Numbered from the stretch's first letter, positions 34,652-43,034 are shown. The stretch is 51,792 nt of DNA from Hyphomicrobiaceae bacterium (GCA_947472885.1 CANJBX010000026.1:1-51792); one strand, 5' to 3'. The notes: a model not told the origin generated them from the sequence alone. Numbers and translations are program-made.

Positions 34652-35211
34652 TGAAACCGCAGTCCATCATTCGCCGTTTGCGCACATGCGCGCAGCGTTT
34701 CCGCGCAGATCGCCGCGGTGTTTCTGCGGTTGAATTCGCGTTGATCGCACCGTTTCTGATCACGCTTTATCTCGGCGGCGTTGAAGTTACGCAGGCTGTA
34801 TCGGTCAATCGCAAGACCACGCTGGTCGCGCACACCGTCGCCGATCTGGTCGCGCAGGACACCAACGTATCGAATTCGGAGATGACCGACATTCTGGCCG
34901 CTTCGGCAACGGTCGCCTCGCCTTACACGACCAGCAATCTCAAGGTGACCGTTTCCAGCATTACTATCGATGCGGCCGGCACGGCGACCATCGATTGGAG
35001 CGATTCGCTGAACGGCACCAAACGCGCGACCGGCAGCGTCATCACGCTGCCGTCGGCGCTCGCTGTCGCCAACTCGTCGCTGATCTGGGGTGAAGTCAGC
35101 TATTCCTATACGCCGATGTTCGGCTGGGTCATGACGGGTATGCTGACGCTCAGCGATACAATCTACATGCGCCCGCGCATTACGAACACCGTTACGCGTT
35201 CGGCTTCGTGA
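34651..35211 (+). CDS. TadE/TadG-like minor pilin
   Basis: The 186-residue protein has the leader ADRRGVSAVEFALIAPFLI, cut after Gly, then a membrane helix and a beta-rich periplasmic domain without cysteines (KVTVSSITIDAAGTATIDW). It resembles the preceding gene in its first 60 residues and differs afterwards, as expected for a TadE-TadF pair. ATG 34651 shares one base with the upstream stop. It is convergent with the Lrp-type regulator gene, 6 bases away, which marks the right boundary of the pilus locus. Confidence 0.83.
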   Translation: MKPQSIIRRLRTCAQRFRADRRGVSAVEFALIAPFLITLYLGGVEVTQAVSVNRKTTLVAHTVADLVAQDTNVSNSEMTDILAASATVASPYTTSNLKVTVSSITIDAAGTATIDWSDSLNGTKRATGSVITLPSALAVANSSLIWGEVSYSYTPMFGWVMTGMLTLSDTIYMRPRITNTVTRSAS

Positions 35212-35217
35212 AGCCGG

Positions 35218-35670
35218 TTACGCGATCGGCAATTCCGTCGTCGATTTGATCTTTTCCATCGCAAAGCGCGACGTGACATTCTTCAGCGGCACGCCGGCAA
35301 TCAGCCGCTTGTAGAATTCGTCATATCCCGCGATGTCCTTGACGACCACGCGCAGCATGTAATCGACGTCACCGGCCATGCGATAGAATTCCATCACCTC
35401 TGGCATCGCCCCGACGGTCGATGCAAAGTTCTTCAGCCAGTCTTCGGAGTGATCGCCGGTTTCGACCGAGACATACACCGTGACGCCCAGCCCCAGCTTG
35501 TCCTGATCGACGACCGCGACCCGCTTCTGGATGACACCATCGGCTTCCAGACGCTGGATGCGCTTCCAGCACGGGGTCGAGGACAGCCCCACCTGATTGC
35601 CGATCTCAGCAACAGACAGAGAAGCGTCTTTTTGCAGCACGGCCAGAATTTTGCGGTCAATTGCGTCCAT
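35218..35670 (-). CDS. Lrp/AsnC-family transcriptional regulator
   Basis: The 150-residue protein has an N-terminal AsnC-type helix-turn-helix (LSVAEIGNQVGLSSTPCWKRIQRLE, about 18-42). The C-terminal RAM (ligand-binding, oligomerisation) domain includes GDVDYMLRVVVKDIAGYDEF. The family responds to amino acids and usually autoregulates. The ATG at 35670 is preceded by GAGGG. An AT-rich leader with a direct repeat lies between it and the divergent sulfurtransferase gene. That makes control of the sulfur cassette plausible, for example in response to cysteine or methionine, though nothing in the sequence names the ligand. Confidence 0.92.
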   Translation of the reverse strand: MDAIDRKILAVLQKDASLSVAEIGNQVGLSSTPCWKRIQRLEADGVIQKRVAVVDQDKLGLGVTVYVSVETGDHSEDWLKNFASTVGAMPEVMEFYRMAGDVDYMLRVVVKDIAGYDEFYKRLIAGVPLKNVTSRFAMEKIKSTTELPIA

Positions 35671-35725
35671 AACAACCCTCGAGATTTTGTCTTCGTGTTC
35701 TGGCTTGGGAAGCCAATAGAGAATT

Positions 35726-35776
35726 ATATTTCATAATATCCGATATTGTACCCCTTTGATAGAATAATATTTCATA
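35726..35776. promoter_or_regulatory. Repeated ATATTTCATA elements between lrp and the sulfurtransferase gene
   Basis: Two identical ATATTTCATA decamers (35726-35735 and 35767-35776) are 41 bases apart, close to four helical turns. Between them lies the near-perfect dyad AATATC-c-GATATT. The region is strikingly AT-rich for this genome. Same-face spacing is what a multimeric Lrp-type protein would bind. Both divergent genes could be controlled from here. Confidence 0.45.
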
Positions 35777-35846
35777 GTGCGCTAGTCTACCTCAGGGTGC
35801 GGCGCTAATGCTTAACAGCCCCGGCGGCGGCCCCTATAGGTTCCCC

Positions 35847-36845
35847 ATGGGGCCGATTTCCTCTTTTCTGACAGCAGGGCTGCGCGTTCTGACGCTGGCC
35901 CTGACGCTTGCCTGGGTGCCCCCGGCGCGGCCTGCGGTGGCTCAGGAAGCGGCTGCCGTGACACCGCTGGTTTCTGTGGAGTGGCTGGCGGCACACAACA
36001 ACGACAGCGGCCTTGTCATACTCGATATCCGTTCTGCCATCGACGGCAGCACGCCGGAAACCTACGCCAGGGGCCACATCCCGAAGGCGATTCCCTCCGA
36101 CTACGACAAGGGCGGCTGGCGCTCCACCCGCAACGGCGTGCCCTTCATGCTGCCTTCGCTGGCGCAACTTGAGAAGCTGATTGGCGAACTGGGTATCGAC
36201 GAAGACAACCGCGTAGTGATCGTCCCGGCCGGCGTCAGCGCCAGTGACTTCGGCGCGGCGACGCGCGTCTACTGGACGCTCAAGGTTTCGGGCGTGAAAA
36301 AAATCTCGATCCTTGATGGCGGTTACGCCGCCTGGGTCACCGCCAGGCAGCCGGTCGAGACGGGCGTCAACACGCCCTCACCGACCATCTTCACCGCGAT
36401 CATCGACAACGCCTCCGTCGCCGAAGCCAGCGACGTCGAGCAGGCGCTGGCCAGCAAAAAGGGCACGCTGGTGGATGCGCGGCCCTCGCCGTTCTTCACC
36501 GGCAAGACCAAGATCGACATTGCCGGCGCCTACGGCCACATCCCCGGCGCGATCAACATCGACAGCGCGGAATTATACGACGAGCGCGCCAACCGGCTGA
36601 AGACGCTACCCGAACTTAAAGCCATCGCGGCGCGGCTGCCCGCCAGCGGACCCGTCATCAACTATTGCAACACCGGCCATTGGTCCTCGACCGACTGGTT
36701 CGTGTTATCGGAGCTGCTTGGCCGCAAGGACGTGAAGGTCTATTACGGCTCCATCGTCGACTGGACAATGAACCCGAACCGGCCCGTGACGTCGTCACGC
36801 ACCAGATGGGACGACATCAAAAAGTTTTTTGGTCAAGGTTCATAA
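35847..36845 (+). CDS. Periplasmic double-rhodanese sulfurtransferase
   Basis: The 332-residue exported protein has a signal peptide (LTAGLRVLTLALTLAW, cut after VAQ) and two rhodanese domains. The first (about residues 40-160) has no active-site Cys; the second carries the loop YCNTGHWSS with Cys274. It probably transfers sulfane sulfur, for example from thiosulfate or a persulfide, in the periplasm. ATG 35847 has AGG seven bases upstream; an in-frame ATG at 35808 has none. The next gene, 63 bases on, is a YeeE/YedE transporter, a pairing typical of thiosulfate or sulfur uptake. The exact donor and acceptor are not evident. Confidence 0.88.
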   Translation: MGPISSFLTAGLRVLTLALTLAWVPPARPAVAQEAAAVTPLVSVEWLAAHNNDSGLVILDIRSAIDGSTPETYARGHIPKAIPSDYDKGGWRSTRNGVPFMLPSLAQLEKLIGELGIDEDNRVVIVPAGVSASDFGAATRVYWTLKVSGVKKISILDGGYAAWVTARQPVETGVNTPSPTIFTAIIDNASVAEASDVEQALASKKGTLVDARPSPFFTGKTKIDIAGAYGHIPGAINIDSAELYDERANRLKTLPELKAIAARLPASGPVINYCNTGHWSSTDWFVLSELLGRKDVKVYYGSIVDWTMNPNRPVTSSRTRWDDIKKFFGQGS

Positions 36846-36908
36846 ATATCGGTGGTTCCTGAGTATCGACTCCTGAAATAAATTCCTGAACGCGGCGAGG
36901 CGACGGCT

Positions 36909-38057
36909 GTGACTGCAACAACAAGCGAACCGGCAGGCCAAACCGCAAAGGCAAAACGCGACTGGCTGTTCGTTGCCGTCGCCGTGCTGGCGACCTTGCT
37001 CATCACCGGACTGGTACTGATCGACCAGCAGCCATGGTCCGCGGCGCTGGTCATCGTCGGCTTCGGCCTTGGCGCAGCATTCTTCAAGGCCGAGTTCAGT
37101 TTCACCGCATCATGGCGGCGGTTTTTGCTGAAGGGCGAAGCAGGCGGCTTGCTCGCCATCCTGCTCATGATCGCGCTGCTTGCCGTAGCGGTCGTTCCAG
37201 TCGCGGCGACGCTGCCGAGTTTCGGCGGCTCGATTGCACCACTCGGTGTTTCACTGGTCGTCGGCGCATTCGTGTTCGGCATCGGCATGCAGCTTGGCAA
37301 CGGCTGCGGCTCCGGCACACTCTACACCGTTGGCGGCGGCTCGGGCCGCATGCTGTTCACGCTCGCCTTCTTCATCGTCGGCAGCGTGCTGGGCAGCCTG
37401 TCGTTGCCGGCGTTCCTCAACATGGGCGGTATCGACCCCGTACTCGCCAGCGATTATCTCGGTCCGTGGGGCGGGCTCGCAGCAACCCTCGTCAGCATCG
37501 GCATCGTCGCGCTGATCGTGCAACAGATCGCGATACGCCGCGGCGCATCGGCGACGCCGCGCAAAAGTTTTCTGGTCGGCGCGGTCGTGATCGCGGCATT
37601 GATGATCGGTGCGTTCATCGCGGGCGGACACCCGTGGAGCGTGACGTTTGGTTACACCGTATGGGGCGGCAAGCTCGCGATGCTTGCGGGCTTCGACATT
37701 TCGCAGGCCGAATTCTGGCAATGGCCGGGACCGAAGCACGCCCTGACGGACTCCGTGCTTGGCGACACCGCGAGCCTCACGGACCTTGGCATGATCTTCG
37801 GCGCCATGGGTGCAGCGGCCTTCTCAAAACCCTTCGCACCCGGCCCGTGGCCACCACTAAAATCCTTGCTTGCCGCCAGTATCGGCGGCCTGCTGATGGG
37901 CTGGGGCGCGCGATTGGGTTTCGGCTGCAACATCGGCGCCTTTGTCGGCGGCGTTGCGTCGGGCTCCGTGCACGGCTGGATCTGGTTTGCCGCCGCGCTT
38001 GGCGGCTGCACCGTTGGCATCAAGTTGCGGCCATGGTTTGGCCTGTCGAGAGATTGA
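36909..38057 (+). CDS. YeeE/YedE (TsuA-like) sulfur-compound transporter
   Basis: The 382-residue polytopic protein has about nine to ten hydrophobic segments and internal pseudo-symmetry. Conserved cysteine motifs are GNGCGSGT in the first half, GFGCNIGA in the second and GGCTVGI near the end. TsuA-type members move thiosulfate through a chain of cysteines, and the same motifs are present here. It starts at GTG 36909. Directly preceded by the periplasmic sulfurtransferase and followed by a Cys-rich small protein, it probably imports a sulfur species for cysteine or cofactor synthesis. Confidence 0.85.
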   Translation: MTATTSEPAGQTAKAKRDWLFVAVAVLATLLITGLVLIDQQPWSAALVIVGFGLGAAFFKAEFSFTASWRRFLLKGEAGGLLAILLMIALLAVAVVPVAATLPSFGGSIAPLGVSLVVGAFVFGIGMQLGNGCGSGTLYTVGGGSGRMLFTLAFFIVGSVLGSLSLPAFLNMGGIDPVLASDYLGPWGGLAATLVSIGIVALIVQQIAIRRGASATPRKSFLVGAVVIAALMIGAFIAGGHPWSVTFGYTVWGGKLAMLAGFDISQAEFWQWPGPKHALTDSVLGDTASLTDLGMIFGAMGAAAFSKPFAPGPWPPLKSLLAASIGGLLMGWGARLGFGCNIGAFVGGVASGSVHGWIWFAAALGGCTVGIKLRPWFGLSRD

Positions 38058-38061
38058 TCCC

Positions 38062-38214
38062 ATGCGCCACGTCTACGCCATCGTCACGCTGCTTGCCCTC
38101 GCCGGGATTTTCTCCGATCACATCACATCGCCGTCGATCGGGCGCGCCGTGTCGCCGCAGGATTTCGCCGGCGCCTGCGCTCCCTGCGGCGCGCCATGTC
38201 CGTCGAAGAAATAG
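38062..38214 (+). CDS. Small exported Cys-rich peptide
   Basis: A 50-codon gene starts 4 bases after the YeeE/YedE stop. The N-terminus is a hydrophobic segment (YAIVTLLALAGIFS) like a signal peptide or anchor. The C-terminus is CAPCGAPCPSKK, three cysteines within eight residues. Such spacing could hold a metal or accept persulfide sulfur from the rhodanese. The ribosome-binding region is only modest (gagagatt), and I recognise no named family, so it is a hypothetical member of the sulfur cassette. Confidence 0.55.
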   Translation: MRHVYAIVTLLALAGIFSDHITSPSIGRAVSPQDFAGACAPCGAPCPSKK

Positions 38215-38237
38215 CGGTAGTCCGCTCATTCCCGCCG

Positions 38238-39155
38238 TTACCAAGCCCGTTCGCTCAGGAACTTCTCAACCTCATCCCGCGTCGGCGCTGATGCGCTGCC
38301 GCCAAATCGCATCGACTTGACCGCAGCGGCGGCCGAAGCGAAGCGCAGCGCGGACGGCAAATCCTTGCCCTCAATCAGCGCCAGCGCAGACGCGCCGTGG
38401 AAAATATCGCCGGACCCGAGCGTATCGACCGTTTCGATCCGGAACGCCGGATAGGTCTTCACCTCGCCACCATCGCACCACAGCCCGCCGTTCGGGCCAT
38501 CGGTGACGGCGACGAATTGCGTGAGCTTCCCGCGGGCAACATCGAAGCCTTGCACAAGACCGTCGCATCCCGTCGTCCCGCGCAGGCTTTCACCCGAGAA
38601 GATCACATGGGTCGCTGCGGCGAACAGCGGGTCGTCAAGTTTTGCCGCCTTGTCGGCGTCGAGTACGACGGGAAGGCCACGCTTGCGGGCGGCCGCAACA
38701 ATCGGCGCAACGAATACGGGCCGCCGATTATCGACCAGCACACCCTGCGCATCCGCTACCAAAGCATCGGCATTTTCAGGCACGGCCGCGAGCAGCTTTT
38801 TGTCGCTATAGGTCGCAATCGTGCGCGCGCCGGTGTCGTCGATCAGGATCGCCGAGACGGATGTGCGGGCGCCGGCGACTTTCACGCAGCCCTAGGTGTC
38901 GATCTTTTCATGCGCGAGGAACGCCAGCACGCGCGCCGCCGTGTCGTCGTCGCCCAGCGGGCCGGCAAACGCCGCGTCGCCGCCCAGCCGGTTAATGGCA
39001 GTCGCCGCATTGCGTGCGCAGCCGCCGCCGATGGTCACGTAGTCGCTGGATTCAACCTTGGTGTCCTGCGCCGGCACAGTGGCAACACGGAACACCTCGT
39101 CGAGGACGGCAATGCCCGCGCAAAAAATCCTCGCGCGGCGGCGCTCAGCCGACAT
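38238..39155 (-). pseudogene. PfkB-family sugar kinase, interrupted by one in-frame TAG
   Basis: From ATG 39155 the frame encodes a ribokinase-like N-terminus (ARIFCAGIAVLDEVFRV, GGGCARNAATAINRLGGDAAF). It reaches TAG at codon 88 (38894-38892). The same frame continues, GCVKVAGARTSVSAILIDD, through the PfkB signature DTLGSGDIFHGA with its catalytic Asp, to 38238. The full length of 305 codons is normal for the family. ADP-dependent or ATP-dependent sugar specificity cannot be told. The start overlaps the nudC stop by 11 bases, with AAGG upstream. CAG to TAG would be one transition. It may be a new pseudogene, a sequence error or a read-through product. Confidence 0.85.
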
Positions 39156-40086
39156 CGGCCTTACCCTCGACCCAGGCCCGGATGATGTGATGCGCAATCG
39201 CAACCCGCGGCGGCGTTGAAAAACCTTCAGCGTGTCGGCGCGTCAGCATCGCCGCGGCGTCCTCGCGCGAGAACCAGCGCGCGTCTTCGAGTTCCGTCGT
39301 ATCGACCTTGATGTCCGTCGTCAGCGCCCTGGCGTGACAGCCGATCATCAGCGACATCGGAAACGGCCATGGCTGCGTCGCGTAGTAACTCACGTCACCG
39401 CAAATGATGCCGGCTTCTTCGAGCGTCTCACGGCGGACCGCCGCTTCAATCGTTTCACCGGGTTCGACAAAGCCCGCCAGACACGACCACATGCCGGTGC
39501 CGAACCGCGCCTGACGGCCCATCAGGCAACGGTCGCCGTCAATCGCCAGCATGATGACAACGGGATCGGTGCGCGGAAAATGCTGTGTCTTACAATTTTC
39601 GCACTCGCGCTTCCAGCCGCCATCACTGACCTTTGTTCTGGTGCCGCAGTTCGCACAAAAGCTATGCTTGGCGTGCCACAGCAGCATCGCCTTGCCTTCA
39701 GCAAGCGGCGGCAACTGGTCAGGCGGCAGCAGGCCTTGCACCGCAATCGAACGCAGATCTATGACGTAATGCCTGCCGTGCGCCTTGAGGCTTTCGGCGG
39801 CGGCGGGATCGAGGGACAGTGCAAAGCGCGGCACACCGGCGGCCAGTCCAAGAAAGACCTGCTCGTGCACCGGCCCAAAGCTCCGCACTTCATCGAGCCT
39901 GAACAACGGGTCGAAGGTGTCGCCCACCTTGCGCAGCACGACGGATTCACCCGCCACGCAGTACGCCGCTGCGCCGGACGCATTCTCCAGCGCCGCGATA
40001 TCGTTCCGGCGGTGTGCCGCGCGATCAATCGTAACATCGGCATAGGCCAGCAACGGCGGCGGCCCAAGATTGAAACGGTCGGTCAT
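39145..40086 (-). CDS. nudC: NAD+ diphosphatase NudC
   Basis: The 313-residue Nudix hydrolase has an N-terminal NudC domain and a four-cysteine zinc ribbon (Cys144, 147, 162 and 165: CANCG and CENCK). The Nudix box GFVEPGETIEAAVRRETLEEAG (from about 205) follows, then TQPWPFP (237-243), the NADH-pyrophosphatase fingerprint usually written SQPWPFP. It hydrolyses NAD(H) to NMN(H) and AMP and can remove NAD caps from RNA. It lies in a minus-strand set HIT-nudC-pfkB, with 80 bases between HIT and nudC. It is probably a nucleotide-salvage or housekeeping unit. Confidence 0.94.
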   Translation of the reverse strand: MTDRFNLGPPPLLAYADVTIDRAAHRRNDIAALENASGAAAYCVAGESVVLRKVGDTFDPLFRLDEVRSFGPVHEQVFLGLAAGVPRFALSLDPAAAESLKAHGRHYVIDLRSIAVQGLLPPDQLPPLAEGKAMLLWHAKHSFCANCGTRTKVSDGGWKRECENCKTQHFPRTDPVVIMLAIDGDRCLMGRQARFGTGMWSCLAGFVEPGETIEAAVRRETLEEAGIICGDVSYYATQPWPFPMSLMIGCHARALTTDIKVDTTELEDARWFSREDAAAMLTRRHAEGFSTPPRVAIAHHIIRAWVEGKADVG

Positions 40087-40166
40087 GAAAACTCCGGCGT
40101 CACCAAATTCACGCGCCCAAATTCAATTGCCTATGTGCGGCGCGATTGCGATATTAGGCAAGGCCG

Positions 40167-40589
40167 TCAGAGCCCGACAGCCTTGCGCATATCCTGTAAA
40201 AACTTTTCCAGCACACCCGGCGTGTAGTTCTGCGCGGGCGCAGCGCCCCACATCGCCTTCGGCCAGGCCGCATCGCCCTTGCGGCGTGCGACGACATGGA
40301 CGTGCAGTTGCGCGACCATGTTTCCGATATTGGCGACGTTGAGCTTGTCACACCCTGTCAGCGCCTTGAGCGCACCGGACACCATGGTGATTTCCGTCAT
40401 CAGCATGGTCTGGTCGCCGGCGCCGAGATCGATGATCTCGCTCGCGCCCAGGCGGCGCGGCACCAGGATGACCCACGGATAGCCGGCATCCCTGCTCGCC
40501 AGCACGCGCGACAGCGGCAGGTCGCCGATTGTCATCGTGTCCTGCACAAGCTGCGGATGCAATTCCCATTCGGAACCCTGATTCATCAC
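40167..40589 (-). CDS. HIT-domain protein
   Basis: The 140-residue nucleotide-binding protein has the histidine-triad region NMVAQLHVHVVAR. The first His of the classic HxHxH is replaced by Gln, which occurs in a known subgroup of bacterial HIT proteins and preserves the catalytic central His. The family includes dinucleoside polyphosphate and nucleotide phosphoramidate hydrolases. The conserved N-terminal segment is PLSRVLASRDAGYPWVILVPRR. The start could be ATG 40589 or the next codon, also ATG. It is divergent from the SRP RNA and upstream of nudC on the same strand. Confidence 0.88.
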   Translation of the reverse strand: MMNQGSEWELHPQLVQDTMTIGDLPLSRVLASRDAGYPWVILVPRRLGASEIIDLGAGDQTMLMTEITMVSGALKALTGCDKLNVANIGNMVAQLHVHVVARRKGDAAWPKAMWGAAPAQNYTPGVLEKFLQDMRKAVGL

Positions 40590-40661
40590 CTAACTTCCCA
40601 CTATTCCGCCCCTGTAACCTTAGCCGCTTGCATTCCAGACCCGTTCCGCCGATATAGAAAT

Positions 40662-40757
40662 GGGAGGTTGGCGGTGGACGAGCCACTCGCCAACCGGGTC
40701 AGATCCGGAAGGAAGCAGCCCTAACGAGGACCGGCTTGGGTCGCTCGTCAGCCTCCC
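40662..40757 (+). ncRNA. ffs: Signal recognition particle RNA, small bacterial (4.5S) type
   Basis: About 96 bases form a long hairpin. The ends gggagg (40662-40667) and cctccc (40752-40757) pair, and the apical SRP domain IV is unmistakable as gggtcagatccggaagga with the GGAA tetraloop and the 3' strand agcagcc. One base differs from the near-universal apical consensus (CAGATCC where CAGGTCC is usual). The RNA binds Ffh for co-translational membrane targeting. The position directly before dnaX, as in many alphaproteobacteria, supports the call. End coordinates are estimated from the terminal pairing. Confidence 0.93.
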
Positions 40758-40795
40758 ACTTAACACTCCAAAATTTGCGCGTCCAAGAATTTGCC

Positions 40796-42706
40796 ATGGC
40801 CAAAAAACCACGCCCGGACACCGCAGATACAGCCAGCGAACCGTCCGCCGACGGAACGCCGGCCGCAGCCGCAGCGCAGAGCTACCGGGTGCTGGCGCGC
40901 AAATACCGCCCCTCCAATTTCGACGATCTCATCGGCCAGAGCGCCATGGTGCGCACGATCTCGAACGGGTTTGAGACCGGCCGCATCCCGCAAGCCTGGA
41001 TTCTGACCGGCGTCCGCGGCGTCGGCAAAACCACGACCGCCCGCATCCTTGCCCGCGCGCTCAACTATCAGCTTCCCGACAACTCCATTCCCGGCCCGAC
41101 GATCCAGATGCCGGAACTAGGCATCCACTGCCAGCAGATCATGGACAGCCGTCACATTGACGTGCTGGAAATGGACGCCGCCTCGCATAACGGCGTCGAT
41201 GACATTCGCCAGATCAACGATGCCGTGCGCTACGCGCCGGTGTCGGCGCGCTACAAGGTCTACATCCTCGACGAGGTTCACATGCTCTCAGGCGCGGCGT
41301 TCAACGCGCTCCTGAAGACGCTGGAAGAACCGCCGCCGCACGCCAAGTTCATTTTCGCCACGACCGAAATCCGCAAGGTGCCGGTGACGATCCTGTCGCG
41401 CTGCCAGCGTTTCGACCTGCGCCGCATCGAGGCCGACGAACTGGTCAAGCACCTCGAAGGCATCTGCGGCAAGGAAGGCATCACCATCGAGCCGGAAGCC
41501 GTCGCGCTGATCGCGCGCGCCGCCGAAGGTTCGGTGCGCGACTCGCTTTCGCTGCTCGATCAGGGCATTGCGCACGCCGGTAGCGAAGGCGACACCCAGA
41601 GTACGATCCGCGCCGAAGACGTGCGGCAGATGCTCGGCCTTGCGGATCGCACACGGGTCATCGACCTGTTCGAGTCGCTGATGAAGGGCGACGCCGCCAG
41701 CGCGCTGAAGGAACTGCGCGACCAGTATAACTCCGGCGCGGACCCTGCGGTCGTCATCGCAGACCTTGCCGAATTCACCCATCTTGTGACGCGCATCAAG
41801 ATCGTGCCGGGCGTTGCCGACGACCGCTCGCTGACCGAGGCCGAACGTGTGCGCGGGCGCAGCTTCGCCGCGGCGCTGTCGATGCGTATTCTTTCCCGCG
41901 CCTGGCAGATGCTGTTCAAGGGCCTGCCGGAAGTGCAAGGCGCCGACAAGGCGATTGCCGCCGCCGAAATGGTGCTGGTGCGGATTGCCTACGCCGCAGA
42001 CCTGCCGACGCCGGACGAGGTCATCCGCAGCCTGACGGGCGATGGCGATGCACCGTTGCCGCCGTCCGGCGCGCGTACTTCGCCTTCGGCCACCAACGGC
42101 GCTTCAAACGGCGGCGGCGCCGGTCTTTCGATGGCGCGCATGGATACGCCGCGCGGTGCACCGCGTGCGGCACTGGCACCGATGAACCAACCGATGATGA
42201 GCCAGCCGGAAGCCGCGCCACAAGTTGGTGTGCAGGCCGAACCCGCGCGCGCCATCAACACGTTCGAAGAACTGATCGCACTTGCGACGGAAAAGCGCGA
42301 CGTGCAGACCCGCCTGGTGCTGGAACGCGATGTGCGGCTGGTGCGTATCGAAGATGGCCAGCTCGACATTGCGCTGGAGCCGAGCGCATCGAAGGCCGTG
42401 ATCGGCGAACTCGGCCGCAAGCTGTCGCTGTGGACCGGCCGCCGCTGGATGGTGGTTGTTTCCGCCGAGCAGGGTCACGCCACCGTCAAGTCGCAGGCCG
42501 AGGCCCGCCGCGCCGAAGCCGAGAGCGGCGTGCGCGCCGATCCGCTGGTGCAGGCCGTGCTGCAGAAATTCCCCGGCGCGGAAATCGTCAAGGTCCGCGC
42601 CAAGGACTCCGATCTGCCGGCCAACTACAACATTCCCGGCGTAGTCGCCGACGACGGCGAGCCCCCGCGCGACGACGACGAACCGCCTTTCGAAGAGGGC
42701 AGATAA
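40796..42706 (+). CDS. dnaX: DNA polymerase III gamma/tau subunit
   Basis: The 636-residue clamp-loader subunit has an Ala/Pro-rich leader of about 28 residues and an AAA+ domain with Walker A GVRGVGKT (72-79). Walker B VYILDEVHML and sensor 1 IFATTE follow, then domain III (about 240-400). A Pro/Ser-rich linker leads to a tau-type C-terminal domain and an acidic tail. The usual CX8CX2CX2C zinc ribbon between Walker A and Walker B is reduced to one Cys (112). The start is the ATG at 40796, inside the conserved SRP-dnaX arrangement. It is followed at once by ybaB (stop next to ATG), the usual recombination/replication operon. Confidence 0.95.
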   Translation: MAKKPRPDTADTASEPSADGTPAAAAAQSYRVLARKYRPSNFDDLIGQSAMVRTISNGFETGRIPQAWILTGVRGVGKTTTARILARALNYQLPDNSIPGPTIQMPELGIHCQQIMDSRHIDVLEMDAASHNGVDDIRQINDAVRYAPVSARYKVYILDEVHMLSGAAFNALLKTLEEPPPHAKFIFATTEIRKVPVTILSRCQRFDLRRIEADELVKHLEGICGKEGITIEPEAVALIARAAEGSVRDSLSLLDQGIAHAGSEGDTQSTIRAEDVRQMLGLADRTRVIDLFESLMKGDAASALKELRDQYNSGADPAVVIADLAEFTHLVTRIKIVPGVADDRSLTEAERVRGRSFAAALSMRILSRAWQMLFKGLPEVQGADKAIAAAEMVLVRIAYAADLPTPDEVIRSLTGDGDAPLPPSGARTSPSATNGASNGGGAGLSMARMDTPRGAPRAALAPMNQPMMSQPEAAPQVGVQAEPARAINTFEELIALATEKRDVQTRLVLERDVRLVRIEDGQLDIALEPSASKAVIGELGRKLSLWTGRRWMVVVSAEQGHATVKSQAEARRAEAESGVRADPLVQAVLQKFPGAEIVKVRAKDSDLPANYNIPGVVADDGEPPRDDDEPPFEEGR

Positions 42707-43027
42707 ATGGCCGATATCTTTGGCATGATGAAACAGACCGCCCAGCTTAAATCCAAAATGGAGGAGATGCAGGCGGAGATGGACCGGCTCGAGGTCGAGG
42801 GCACCTCCGGCGGCGGACTTGTCACCGTCAAGCTCAGCGCCAAGGGCGACATGAAGCATATCCAGATCGACGCCTCGCTGATGAAGGCGGACGAGAAGGA
42901 AATCGTCGAGGACCTCATCGTCGCCGCCTACGCCGACGCGCGCCGCAAGGCCGACGCGTTGATGCAGGACAAGATGAAAGACCTCACCGGCGGCTTGCCG
43001 ATCCCGCCCGGCCTCAAGCTGTTCTGA
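42707..43027 (+). CDS. ybaB: YbaB/EbfC nucleoid-associated protein
   Basis: The 106-residue small DNA-binding protein is a helix-rich tweezer-shaped dimer with a coiled N-terminal half ([23 protein letters not shown]). The characteristic middle strand region is [15 protein letters not shown], and the tail is [12 protein letters not shown]. It starts directly after the dnaX stop and lies 7 bases before recR, the conserved dnaX-ybaB-recR order found in most bacteria. It is probably a nucleoid organiser linked to recombination. Confidence 0.94.
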   Translation: MADIFGMMKQTAQLKSKMEEMQAEMDRLEVEGTSGGGLVTVKLSAKGDMKHIQIDASLMKADEKEIVEDLIVAAYADARRKADALMQDKMKDLTGGLPIPPGLKLF

Positions 43028-43034
43028 TCCGCCG

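Noticed and set aside
40299-40345. HIT protein with a broken catalytic triad (Gln for the first His).
   Set aside because: A Q-x-H-x-H form is a known subgroup of bacterial HIT proteins; the central His is kept, so no loss of function is implied.
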